NCBI RefSeq assembly: GCF_000731315.1 | Contig: NZ_HG938353.1 | Coordinates: 186,001-250,000, forward strand | Reading direction: 5' to 3' | Source: Neorhizobium galegae bv. orientalis str. HAMBI 540 | Lineage (GTDB): Bacteria > Pseudomonadota > Alphaproteobacteria > Rhizobiales > Rhizobiaceae | Length of the DNA stretch: 64,000 nt | Shown here: positions 1-7,785 of the stretch, one piece after another | How the letters are laid out: each line of letters opens with the position of its first letter | Position numbering within the stretch: position 1 is the first letter of the stretch | Translations under genes and position numbers: made by a program | The notes under the pieces: model-generated | What the model saw: the letters and a program-made list of their open reading frames with translations, nothing else | The model's database searches: none | What the model was told of the DNA's origin: nothing

Positions 1-695
1 GCGGCCGCGGCGGCCTTCTCGACCAGAACGCCCTCAACGGTTTCCGCGCCATCAGCTTCGACGACGGCACGACCAACCACAAGGAATACTTCGGCAAGAT
101 CAACACCTCGGCGATCTACTCGACCACTGCCCAGTGGAAGGATATCGGCGGCGGCGTGTTCATGAAGGGCGACACCAACGGCGTCTACTCTTCGGGCTCC
201 AACGGCACCTACATGATCAAGGTCGGCGGCGCTTACATCGACGCTGTCTACACCACCAAGGGCTACGACTTCTCGGCTGGTGCGACCGCAACGTCCGGTA
301 TCAAGTACGGAGCGGACATCTCGGTTTCCGACCTCGACATCACCAAGCTCGAAGATTATCGCGACTCCAGCGGTGTCAGCTATCTCGGCCTGGGTACAAA
401 GGCCAGTGATGAAGACCTCATGGCGGCACTGACCTCGTTCGTCGACGGTCAGCTGGAAGCGATGGGCAGTGCTGCGGCCAAGCTCGGTGCCGTATCGAAG
501 CGCATCGATATGCAGTCGGACTTCGTCTCCAAGCTCACCGACTCGATCGACAAGGGTGTCGGCCGACTGGTGGATGCGGACATGAACGAAGAGTCGACCA
601 AGCTCAAGGCACTGCAGACCCAGCAGCAGCTGGCGATCCAGTCGCTCTCGATTGCCAACTCCGACTCGCAGAACATCCTGTCGCTCTTCCGTTAA
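1..695 (+). CDS. Flagellin, 5'-truncated by the window edge (flagellin copy 1)
   Basis: Flagellin filament subunit, exported by the flagellar type III system. The reading frame is open from base 3, so the gene starts left of the window and only the C-terminal part (about 230 codons) is present. It contains the surface-exposed middle region followed by the conserved D0/D1 C-terminus with SKLTDSIDKGVGRLVDADM and the ending SQNILSLFR. It is nearly identical to the next two copies, sharing its middle region most closely with copy 3 (same GATATCGG and GCTTACATCGACGCTGTC variants). It ends in TAA and is followed 54 bases later by a strong hairpin terminator. The truncation is due to the window, not a mutation. 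Confidence 0.93.
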   Translation, partial: GRGGLLDQNALNGFRAISFDDGTTNHKEYFGKINTSAIYSTTAQWKDIGGGVFMKGDTNGVYSSGSNGTYMIKVGGAYIDAVYTTKGYDFSAGATATSGIKYGADISVSDLDITKLEDYRDSSGVSYLGLGTKASDEDLMAALTSFVDGQLEAMGSAAAKLGAVSKRIDMQSDFVSKLTDSIDKGVGRLVDADMNEESTKLKALQTQQQLAIQSLSIANSDSQNILSLFR

Positions 696-749
696 TCGAC
701 ACAGGGAAAATGGCGCGGCGGTTGACCGCGCCATCGACCTTCAAAAAGG

Positions 750-781
750 GCCGCGTCCGAATTCGGACGCGGCTTTTTTTA
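750..781 (+). terminator. Rho-independent terminator after flagellin copy 1
   Basis: A perfect 10-bp stem (GCCGCGTCCG / CGGACGCGGC) with an AATT loop is followed at once by seven T. The same stem sequence recurs after flagellin copy 2, so each flagellin gene appears to be transcribed separately. Confidence 0.9.
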
Positions 782-845
782 TTCCATGGTTCGCTTCAAT
801 GTTCCTTAATCATATTGCTGCATTCTTTGGCCATCGAAACGGTGA

Positions 846-917
846 GTTAACCAAGAAAATTAAATGGTTAACAAGCATGACGCTGTCCGCTGTTCCCGGT
901 GAATTCCGGAATGTCCC
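846..917 (+). promoter_or_regulatory. Flagellin promoter/leader block (GTTAAC pair plus leader hairpin), copy 2
   Basis: Two GTTAAC hexamers lie exactly 21 bp apart (846 and 867), within an inverted repeat GTTAACCA-N11-TGGTTAAC. They are followed at 896-909 by a small hairpin CCGG-TGAATT-CCGG and then ATGTCCC, about 41 bases before the start codon. The whole block from about 830 to 950 is conserved almost base for base upstream of copy 3 and in degenerate form upstream of copy 4. A role as operator or promoter plus untranslated leader is inferred from this conservation; no regulator can be assigned from sequence alone. Confidence 0.6.
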
Positions 918-950
918 TTCCTGCAAATAGCCATTCAAGGGGCAATCAAT

Positions 951-2216
951 ATGACTAGCATTCTTACCAACGTTGCAGCCATGGCCGCGCTTCAGACGCT
1001 GCGCGGCATCGGTTCCGATATGGAATCCACGCAGAGCCGAGTTTCCTCGGGCCTGCGTGTCGGTTCTGCTTCCGACAACGCTGCCTACTGGTCGATCGCG
1101 ACCACCATGCGTTCCGACAAGGGTTCGCTCTCGACGGTTCAGGACGCTCTCGGTCTTGGTGCGGCCAAGGTCGACACTGCCTATTCCGCCATGGAATCGG
1201 CAATCGACGTCGTCACCGAAATCAAGAACAAGCTGGTTGCAGCTTCCGAACCGGGCGTCGACAAGTCCAAGGTCCAGGAAGAAATCACCCAGCTGCAGAG
1301 CCAGCTGAAGAGCATCGCTTCCTCCGCCTCGTTCTCCGGTGAAAACTGGCTGCAGGCCGAAATCGGCGGCACTCAGAACGCCACCACCGGCATCATCCAG
1401 GCCGGCACCGAGATCACCAAACAGCTCGTCGGTTCGTTCATCCGCGATAGCGACGGCAATGTAGCTGTCAAGACCATCAACGTCCTCCTCGACGAACAGA
1501 ACGTCCTGTTCGACCTGAGCGGCGGCCGCGGCGGTCTTCTCGACAGCAACGCCCTCAACGGTTTCCGCGCCATCAGCTTCGATGACGGCACGACCAACCA
1601 CAAGGAATACTTCGGCAAGATCAACACCTCGGCGATCTACTCGACCACTGCCCAGTGGAAGGACATCGGCGGCGGCGTGTTCATGAAGGGCGACACCAAC
1701 GGCGTCTACTCTTCGGGCTCCAACGGCACCTACATGATCAAGGTCGGCGGCGCCTATATCGACGCAGTCTACACGACCAAGGGTTACGACTTCTCGGCTG
1801 GCGCAACCGCAACGACCGGTATCAAGTACGGCACGGACGTCTCGGTTTCCGACCTCGACATCACCAAGCTCAAGGACTATCGCGACTCCAGCGGTGTCAG
1901 CTATCTCGGCCTCGGCACCAAGGCCAGTGATGAAGACCTCATGGCCGCACTGACCTCATTCGTCGACGGTCAGCTGGAATCGATGAACAGCGCTGCCTCC
2001 AAGCTCGGCGCCGTATCGAAGCGCCTTGATCTGCAGACGGACTTCATCTCCAAGCTCACCGACTCGATCGACAAGGGTGTCGGCCGACTGGTGGATGCGG
2101 ACATGAACGAAGAGTCGACCAAGCTCAAGGCACTGCAGACCCAGCAGCAGCTGGCGATCCAGTCGCTCTCGATTGCCAACTCCGACTCGCAGAACATCCT
2201 GTCGCTGTTCCGTTAA
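951..2216 (+). CDS. Flagellin (copy 2)
   Basis: Filament subunit of 421 aa. The N-terminal D0/D1 begins MTSILTNVAAMAALQTL with the typical VSSGLRVGSASDNAAYWSI; a variable middle region (about residues 150-310) follows, then the C-terminal D1/D0 ending NILSLFR. The length matches the roughly 390-420-aa flagellins of rhizobia with complex filaments rather than the shorter ~300-aa type, so a complex filament is possible (inference). AAGGGG precedes the ATG at normal distance. It is part of a five-gene tandem array. Bases 1165-1440 are identical, apart from one base seen, to the corresponding part of copy 3, which suggests recent gene conversion or duplication. Confidence 0.96.
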   Translation: MTSILTNVAAMAALQTLRGIGSDMESTQSRVSSGLRVGSASDNAAYWSIATTMRSDKGSLSTVQDALGLGAAKVDTAYSAMESAIDVVTEIKNKLVAASEPGVDKSKVQEEITQLQSQLKSIASSASFSGENWLQAEIGGTQNATTGIIQAGTEITKQLVGSFIRDSDGNVAVKTINVLLDEQNVLFDLSGGRGGLLDSNALNGFRAISFDDGTTNHKEYFGKINTSAIYSTTAQWKDIGGGVFMKGDTNGVYSSGSNGTYMIKVGGAYIDAVYTTKGYDFSAGATATTGIKYGTDVSVSDLDITKLKDYRDSSGVSYLGLGTKASDEDLMAALTSFVDGQLESMNSAASKLGAVSKRLDLQTDFISKLTDSIDKGVGRLVDADMNEESTKLKALQTQQQLAIQSLSIANSDSQNILSLFR

Positions 2217-2266
2217 TCGAAACTGGAAATATGGCGCGGAGGCTGACCGCGCTATGGATCCAAAAA

Positions 2267-2303
2267 GAAGCCGCGTCCGAAATCGGACGCGGCTTCTTCA
2301 TTT
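2267..2303 (+). terminator. Rho-independent terminator after flagellin copy 2
   Basis: Long stem GAAGCCGCGTCCGA / TCGGACGCGGCTTC with an AA loop, followed by a T-rich run (TTCATTTTCCC). The stem is the same sequence as after copy 1, extended by four base pairs. Confidence 0.85.
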
Positions 2304-2365
2304 TCCCAATTCGTTTCAATCTTCATTAACCATATTGGGTTTACCTAGGATCATCGAAACAGTGA

Positions 2366-2437
2366 GTTAACCAAGAAAATTAAATGGTTAACAAGCATGA
2401 AGCTGTGCGCTGTTCCCGGTGAAATCCGGGATGTCCC
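2366..2437 (+). promoter_or_regulatory. Flagellin promoter/leader block, copy 3
   Basis: GTTAAC hexamers at 2366 and 2387 (21-bp spacing) within GTTAACCA-N11-TGGTTAAC, followed by a hairpin CCCGG-TGAAAT-CCGGG at 2415-2430 and ATGTCCC. It is almost identical to the block upstream of copy 2. Compared with copy 2, both outer stem positions here can pair (C-G), so pairing is kept or strengthened. Confidence 0.6.
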
Positions 2438-2470
2438 TTTTCGTAATCAGCCACTCAAGGGGCACCTAAA

Positions 2471-3739
2471 ATGACTAGCATTCTTACCAACATTGCAGCC
2501 ATGTCTGCTCTCCAGACTTTGCGCGGCATCGCGTCCGACATGGAATCCACGCAGAGCCGAGTTTCCTCGGGCCTGCGTGTCGGCACGGCGTCCGATAACG
2601 CCGCCTACTGGTCGATCGCGACCACCATGCGTTCCGACAACGGCGCTCTTTCCGCAGTTCAGGACGCTCTCGGCCTCGGCGCCGCCAAGGTCGACACTGC
2701 CTATTCCGCCATGGAATCGGCAATCGACGTCGTCACCGAAATCAAGAACAAGCTGGTTGCAGCTTCCGAACCGGGCGTCGACAAGTCCAAGGTCCAGGAA
2801 GAAATCACCCAGCTGCAGAGCCAGCTGAAGAGCATCGCTTCCTCCGCCTCGTTCTCCGGTGAAAACTGGCTGCAGGCCGAAATCGGCGGCACTCAGAACG
2901 CCACCACCGGCATCATCCAGGCCGGCACCGAGATCACCAAGCAGCTCGTCGGTTCGTTCATCCGCGATAGCGACGGCAATGTCACGGTCAAGTCCATCAA
3001 CGTCGTTCTCGACGAACAGAACGTCCTGTTCGACCTGAGCGGCGGTCGTGGCGGTCTTCTCGACGCCAACGCCCTCAACGGTTACCGTGCTATCAACTTC
3101 GACGATGGCACGACCAACCACAAGGAATACTTCGGCAAGATCAACACCTCGGCGATCTACTCGACCACTGCCCAGTGGAAGGATATCGGCGGCGGCGTGT
3201 TCATGAAGGGCGACACCAACGGCGTCTACTCTTCGGGCTCCAACGGTACCTACATGATCAAGGTCGGCGGCGCTTACATCGACGCTGTCTACACCACCAA
3301 GGGTTACGACTTCTCGGCCGGCGCGACGGCGACGGGCGGCATCAAGTACGCTTCGGACATCTCGGTTTCCGACCTCGACATCACCAAGCTCGAAGACTAC
3401 CGCGACTCCAGCGGTGTCAGCTATCTCGGTCTGGGTACCAAAGCCACAGATGAAGATATCATGGCGGCACTGACCTCGTTCGTCGATGGTCAGCTGGAAG
3501 CGATGAACAGTGGGGCGGCCAAGCTCGGCGCCGTTGCGAAGCGGCTCGAGATGCAGTCGGACTTCGTCTCCAAGCTCACCGACTCGATCGACAAGGGTGT
3601 CGGCCGATTGGTGGATGCCGACATGAACGAAGAGTCGACCAGGCTCAAGGCACTGCAGACCCAGCAGCAGCTGGCGATCCAGTCGCTTTCGATCGCCAAC
3701 TCCGACTCGCAGAACATCCTGTCGCTCTTCCGTCAGTAA
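2471..3739 (+). CDS. Flagellin (copy 3)
   Basis: Filament subunit of 422 aa with the same organisation as copy 2: conserved N-terminus MTSILTNIAAMSALQTL, variable middle, and a C-terminus ending NILSLFRQ (one residue longer than copies 1 and 2). RBS AAGGGG lies about 8 bases before the ATG. The first half is nearly identical to copy 2, while the second half is closest to copy 1, so the gene is a mosaic of its neighbours. It is followed by its own terminator. Confidence 0.96.
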   Translation: MTSILTNIAAMSALQTLRGIASDMESTQSRVSSGLRVGTASDNAAYWSIATTMRSDNGALSAVQDALGLGAAKVDTAYSAMESAIDVVTEIKNKLVAASEPGVDKSKVQEEITQLQSQLKSIASSASFSGENWLQAEIGGTQNATTGIIQAGTEITKQLVGSFIRDSDGNVTVKSINVVLDEQNVLFDLSGGRGGLLDANALNGYRAINFDDGTTNHKEYFGKINTSAIYSTTAQWKDIGGGVFMKGDTNGVYSSGSNGTYMIKVGGAYIDAVYTTKGYDFSAGATATGGIKYASDISVSDLDITKLEDYRDSSGVSYLGLGTKATDEDIMAALTSFVDGQLEAMNSGAAKLGAVAKRLEMQSDFVSKLTDSIDKGVGRLVDADMNEESTRLKALQTQQQLAIQSLSIANSDSQNILSLFRQ

Positions 3740-3763
3740 GACGCGCAGATGTCGCATCAAGGA

Positions 3764-3793
3764 GCCGCGCCCTTCCCGGGCGCGGCTTTTTTT
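3764..3793 (+). terminator. Rho-independent terminator after flagellin copy 3
   Basis: Nine-bp stem GCCGCGCCC / GGGCGCGGC with a five-base loop, followed by seven T. The stem differs in sequence from those after copies 1 and 2 but has the same shape. Confidence 0.9.
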
Positions 3794-3810
3794 ATGCCCC
3801 GGTAGTTTTT

Positions 3811-3957
3811 GTTAACTTTCGTAAATACCGTTTAACCTTTGTTAACCATTTCCACCTTAACTGAGCTCATCGAAACGATGGGTTAACCAAGACGAAGAAG
3901 AGGTTAACAGGCATCAGGCCAAGCCAACGTTCACCGGTGTGATCCCGGAAATGTCCC
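3811..3957 (+). promoter_or_regulatory. Flagellin promoter/leader block, copy 4, with extra GTTAAC motifs
   Basis: GTTAAC occurs at 3811, 3841, 3882 and 3903, plus TTTAAC at 3831. The 3882/3903 pair keeps the 21-bp spacing found upstream of copies 2 and 3. A leader hairpin CCGG-N7-CCGG (3934-3948) followed by ATGTCCC precedes the start codon at 3987. The motif density here is higher than in the other gaps. Confidence 0.55.
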
Positions 3958-3986
3958 TTCCATCTAGCCAATCAAGGGGCAATCAA

Positions 3987-5255
3987 ATGACCAGCATTCT
4001 TACCAATGTCGCAGCCATGGCTGCACTCCAGACTCTGCGCAATCTCGATGGTCAGATGCAGACCACCCAGAGCCGAGTTTCCTCCGGCCTGCGCGTCGGT
4101 ACCGCGTCCGACAACGCTGCATACTGGTCGATCGCGACCACCATGCGTTCCGACAACGGTGCGCTTTCCGCGGTGCAGGACGCACTCGGTCTCGGCGCTG
4201 CCAAGGTCGATACGGCCTATTCCGCAATGGAAAGCGTTGTCGACGTCGTCAAGGAAATCAAGAACAAGCTCGTTACCGCCTCTGAAGCAGGCGTCGACAA
4301 GTCGAAGATCCAGGCAGAAATCTCGCAGCTCCAGGATCAGCTGAAAAGCATCACGTCCTCCGCCTCGTTCTCCGGTGAAAACTGGCTGCAGGCAGAAGTC
4401 GGTGGCGCCACGAACGCCACTACAGGCCTCATTTATGCGGCCAACCCGGTCGTCAAGCAGGTTGTCAGCTCGTTCATCCGTGATCCGGACGGCAATGTTG
4501 CGGTCAAATCGGTGGATGTCGTCCTGAACGAAACGAATGTTCTGTTCGACTTGAGCGGCGGCCACGCCGGCCTGCTCGACGGCAATTCCTACAGCGGCTT
4601 CCGCTCCATCAACTTCGACGACGGCACGACCAACCACAAGGAATACTTCGGCAAGATCAATACAGCCGCGATATACGCGACTGACGCGATCTGGAAGGAT
4701 GTTGGCGGTGGGGTCTACATGAAGGGCGATACCAACGGCGTCTATACCTCGGGTTCCAACGGCACCTACCTCATCAAGATCGGTGGCGCCTATATCGATG
4801 CCGTCTACACCACCAAGGGCTACGACTACTCGGCTGGCGCAACCGCAACGGGCGGCATCAAATACGCAGCCAACGTTTCGATCTCCGAACTGAATATCAC
4901 CAAGCTGGACGATTACCGCAATTCCAACGGTGTCAGTTACCTCGGCATGGGGACCAAGGCCACCGACGCGGACCTCATGGGGGCACTCAACTCCTTCGTC
5001 GACGGCCAGCTCGAAGCGCTTATCAGCGCGACGGCAAAACTCGGGTCGATCTCCAAGCGCATCGATATGCAGGAGGATTTCGTCTCCAAGCTGACCGACT
5101 CCATCGACAAGGGTATCGGCCGATTGGTGGATGCGGACATGAGCGAAGAGTCGACCAGGCTCAAGGCACTGCAGACCCAGCAGCAACTGGCGATCCAGTC
5201 GCTTTCGATCGCCAACTCCAGTTCCGAGAATATTCTGTCGCTGTTCCGTCAGTAA
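3987..5255 (+). CDS. Flagellin (copy 4)
   Basis: Filament subunit of 422 aa. The ATG at 3987 (MTSILTNVAAMAALQTL) was chosen over an upstream in-frame start at 3939 because it matches the other flagellin N-termini and has AAGGGG about 8 bases upstream. The middle region has diverged from copies 1-3 (for example TGLIYAANPVVKQVVSSF), while the ends are conserved, as expected from the packed filament core. It ends SENILSLFRQ. Confidence 0.95.
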   Translation: MTSILTNVAAMAALQTLRNLDGQMQTTQSRVSSGLRVGTASDNAAYWSIATTMRSDNGALSAVQDALGLGAAKVDTAYSAMESVVDVVKEIKNKLVTASEAGVDKSKIQAEISQLQDQLKSITSSASFSGENWLQAEVGGATNATTGLIYAANPVVKQVVSSFIRDPDGNVAVKSVDVVLNETNVLFDLSGGHAGLLDGNSYSGFRSINFDDGTTNHKEYFGKINTAAIYATDAIWKDVGGGVYMKGDTNGVYTSGSNGTYLIKIGGAYIDAVYTTKGYDYSAGATATGGIKYAANVSISELNITKLDDYRNSNGVSYLGMGTKATDADLMGALNSFVDGQLEALISATAKLGSISKRIDMQEDFVSKLTDSIDKGIGRLVDADMSEESTRLKALQTQQQLAIQSLSIANSSSENILSLFRQ

Positions 5256-5321
5256 GCGGCGCTCTAGGCTAGGAGCGGTTCGTCCCGCTCTGACGTGGCA
5301 GCAAATATTCCGGAAAAGAAG

Positions 5322-5350
5322 ACCGCGTCTCGAAAGGGACGCGGTTTTTC
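5322..5350 (+). terminator. Rho-independent terminator after flagellin copy 4
   Basis: Stem CCGCGTCTC / GGGACGCGG with a GAAA loop (one G-T pair), followed by TTTTT. Confidence 0.85.
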
Positions 5351-5456
5351 CGCATTTTGGCGCGGGGCTTGCGTGAAACCTGCACGGTTGTCGGATACTG
5401 CCATTAAGACTTCATTAACATCTTGCCAATCCACAATTGCCTTTGCTAACTGTCGA

Positions 5457-5560
5457 CTTAACGATTTGTTAAGAACGACAGACCGCCCGCATTCTGTGAT
5501 GCTGAGTGGCGGTACGCATGATGCCTCTCGTCGTTTCCGGTGAAAATACCCCGGATTCCC
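5457..5560 (+). promoter_or_regulatory. Flagellin promoter/leader block, copy 5 (divergent)
   Basis: A palindrome CTTAAC-N5-GTTAAG (5457-5473) stands in place of the 21-bp-spaced GTTAAC pair. The leader hairpin CCGG-TGAAAATACC-CCGG (5537-5554) followed by ATTCCC is kept, at a similar distance to the ATG (5586). Confidence 0.45.
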
Positions 5561-5585
5561 AGAATATTTGACCGAGGCACGGCCT

Positions 5586-6875
5586 ATGACCAGTATCCTG
5601 ACCAATCCCGCCGCTATGGCTGCCCTGCAGACGCTGCGCTCGATCGACCGCAGCATGGAAGTGACCCAGGCGCGGGTTTCCTCGGGCATGCGTGTCCAGA
5701 CGGCCGCCGACAATGCCGCCTATTGGTCGATCGCAACGACGATGCGGTCGGACAATCACGCGCTTTCGACGATCCAGGACGCGCTTGGCCTTGGCGCCGC
5801 CAAGGTCGATACGGCCTACACGGCGATGGAAAGTGCGATCGATACCGTCGTCGAAATCAAGTCCAAGATCGTTGCTGCCTATGGCGTCGGCGCCAATCGC
5901 GGCAAGATCCAGGAAGAAATCGCCCAGCTCCAGGAACAGCTGAAGAGCATCTCGGACTCAGCGACCTTCTCCGGCGAGAACTGGCTTCAGGATTATATCA
6001 GCGACGGCGGTACCAACGCCCAGGAACGGCCGGTCATCAAACAGGTCGTCGCGTCGTTCACCCGCACCGCTTCCGGCGATGTCGCGGTCAAGACCGTCGA
6101 TTATACGCTCGATTCCAAGACCGTTCTTTTCGACCTCAACGGAGGCAATCTCGGGATTCTGGATTCGTCCGTCAAGTTCGTTGCCGAGAGCGAGACGCCC
6201 GTCGATATTACCACGAGCAATGGCACGATGGGCGCGACCAACGCATCCTACGCCGTCTCGTTCCTGACGGAAAGCCAGCTGACGGCAATCGGTGCCGACA
6301 CGAATACAATCGACACGAGCATCTATGCCGTCGGCGGTAATTTCTACCTGAAGGTCGCCGAAGGTAAATGGGCACAAGTGACGACGACCGATCCGGCGAC
6401 GGCGCCCGCGGTAACCACGCCGGCGCATGATGACGGCACGACAAAATATTACTTCGTCGTCACTGCCGCGAACAATCTCAACAATCGAAAACTTGGGATG
6501 TCCGTCACCAATCTCGACATCAACAAGCTGAATGATCTCGTGGTGAAGATGAACACGATGGTCCCTGGCTCGGCGCCGAACACGGATGCCGTGCTCGATA
6601 TGATGGAGCGGTTCCTCGACAAACAGCTTTTGGCCATGACCAGTGCTGCTTCGAGCCTTGGTTCGATCCAGAAGCGCATCGATCTGCAGGAGAGCTTTGT
6701 CGCCTCGCTGACCGACGTGATCGACAAGGGTGTCGGCCGATTGGTCGATGCGGACATGAACGAAGAGTCGACGCGTCTGAAGGCGCTCCAGACCCAGCAG
6801 CAGCTCGGCATTCAGTCGCTTCAGATCGCCAACAGCAACGCCGAAAACATCCTGCAGTTGTTCCGGCAGGGGTAA
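5586..6875 (+). CDS. Flagellin, divergent paralogue (copy 5)
   Basis: Flagellin of 429 aa. The ATG at 5586 (MTSILTNPAAMAALQTL) was chosen over an upstream TTG at 5568 by alignment with the other copies. The N-terminus (VSSGMRVQTAADNAAYWSI) and the C-terminus (DKGVGRLVDADMNEESTRL ... AENILQLFRQG) are conserved. The variable region from about residue 205 to 310 is unrelated in sequence to the other four and rich in Thr and Ala. It may be a minor or basal filament subunit (inference). No strong terminator follows; the next gene starts 268 bases on. Confidence 0.94.
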   Translation: MTSILTNPAAMAALQTLRSIDRSMEVTQARVSSGMRVQTAADNAAYWSIATTMRSDNHALSTIQDALGLGAAKVDTAYTAMESAIDTVVEIKSKIVAAYGVGANRGKIQEEIAQLQEQLKSISDSATFSGENWLQDYISDGGTNAQERPVIKQVVASFTRTASGDVAVKTVDYTLDSKTVLFDLNGGNLGILDSSVKFVAESETPVDITTSNGTMGATNASYAVSFLTESQLTAIGADTNTIDTSIYAVGGNFYLKVAEGKWAQVTTTDPATAPAVTTPAHDDGTTKYYFVVTAANNLNNRKLGMSVTNLDINKLNDLVVKMNTMVPGSAPNTDAVLDMMERFLDKQLLAMTSAASSLGSIQKRIDLQESFVASLTDVIDKGVGRLVDADMNEESTRLKALQTQQQLGIQSLQIANSNAENILQLFRQG

Positions 6876-7143
6876 GATTGAGCGGCGCCGGTCACTCCGT
6901 CGCCCCATAATGGTCGGCCGGACCTGTCCGCGAGGTTCGAGGCGATACGGCATCTTCATCCTCGCGCAAGTTTAACTTCCTACCGTTTCGTTAAAGTCCG
7001 GCGAAGTGTCTTGTGTCGCCGAGGACAGATGAATGGCAACCTTGTCGGGATGATACGATGATTGCAGCGGTGACGATTTGCGCTTTCGGGAGGCTCATGA
7101 CGAGCCCCGCACGAAAGGCGACGGCAGGGCAGGAGGGCTCACG

Positions 7144-7785
7144 ATGAGTGCTTCGATCGCCCGCTATCTGAAGGATTTCAGCGAGCCGCAGACCCTGCCT
7201 TTATCCCTGTCGGCCGATGGTTTCGGCGATGGTCTCGAAGACGATCTGGCATTTCCCGCCATGGTCGAAGAACCAATCGATATCGAAGCCGAGCGCACAG
7301 AGGCTTATGCGAAGGGTCATGAGGCTGCGTCCGAAGAACTTCAGCAGCGTTTTGACGAAGAGCGGCAAGCACTTTTCGCCGCACATGAACAGGAAATCGC
7401 AGCGCTACGCGAAAAATATGAAACCGAACTGGCTGCGTCGATCTCGACGGGACTTCAGGAAATCGCTGGGCTGACGGCGCAGGCTGTCAGCGACCAGACG
7501 GCACGGATCCTGTCGCCCCTCCTCGACGAAGCGCTCGTCGCCAAGGCGATCTCCGACATGGCCGACATCATCCGTGGCGCCATGCTCGAGGGCGACGTCG
7601 GCACATTGACGGTCCGCGGTCCGGTGCATCTGTTCGAAAAACTGAAAACTGCGCTTGGAGCGCCCACCCAGCTCCTGCGCCATATCGAAGCGCCTGACCT
7701 CGATATTGCGGTCGACATCGGCGAAACCGCCCTTGTGACCCGCATGTCTGCGTGGTTGGCGGGTCTGAAGAAGGTATTGGGATGA
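7144..7785 (+). CDS. FliH-like flagellar protein upstream of motB
   Basis: Protein of 213 aa encoded just before motB, the place where rhizobia carry a conserved uncharacterised flagellar gene. The start at 7144 has a near-perfect AGGAGG seven bases upstream (7131-7136). The region at residues 45-110 is a charged Glu/Ala/Gln-rich coiled coil; the C-terminal half (ILSPLLDEALVAKAISDM onward) resembles the C-terminal domain of FliH/YscL-type regulators of the export ATPase. The FliH link is by pattern only. The stop overlaps the motB start (ATGA), so the two are translationally coupled. Confidence 0.6.
   Translation: MSASIARYLKDFSEPQTLPLSLSADGFGDGLEDDLAFPAMVEEPIDIEAERTEAYAKGHEAASEELQQRFDEERQALFAAHEQEIAALREKYETELAASISTGLQEIAGLTAQAVSDQTARILSPLLDEALVAKAISDMADIIRGAMLEGDVGTLTVRGPVHLFEKLKTALGAPTQLLRHIEAPDLDIAVDIGETALVTRMSAWLAGLKKVLG

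Larger units (their letters stand above)
5256..5585 (+). other. 330-base gap between flagellin copies 4 and 5
   Basis: No gene is seen. The gap holds the terminator of copy 4 (5322-5350) and the leader and probable promoter of copy 5. The region 5400-5480 is AT-rich and carries several TTAAC/GTTAA motifs. Confidence 0.6.

Noticed and set aside
1..695. Flagellin copy 1 as a pseudogene
   Set aside because: It lacks a 5' end only because the window begins inside it; the frame is open and the C-terminus intact.
2447..5186. Long minus-strand frames (437 and 404 codons) across flagellin copies 3 and 4
   Set aside because: They lie exactly antisense to well-recognised flagellin genes, have no family resemblance, and are explained by the third-position GC bias of this genome.
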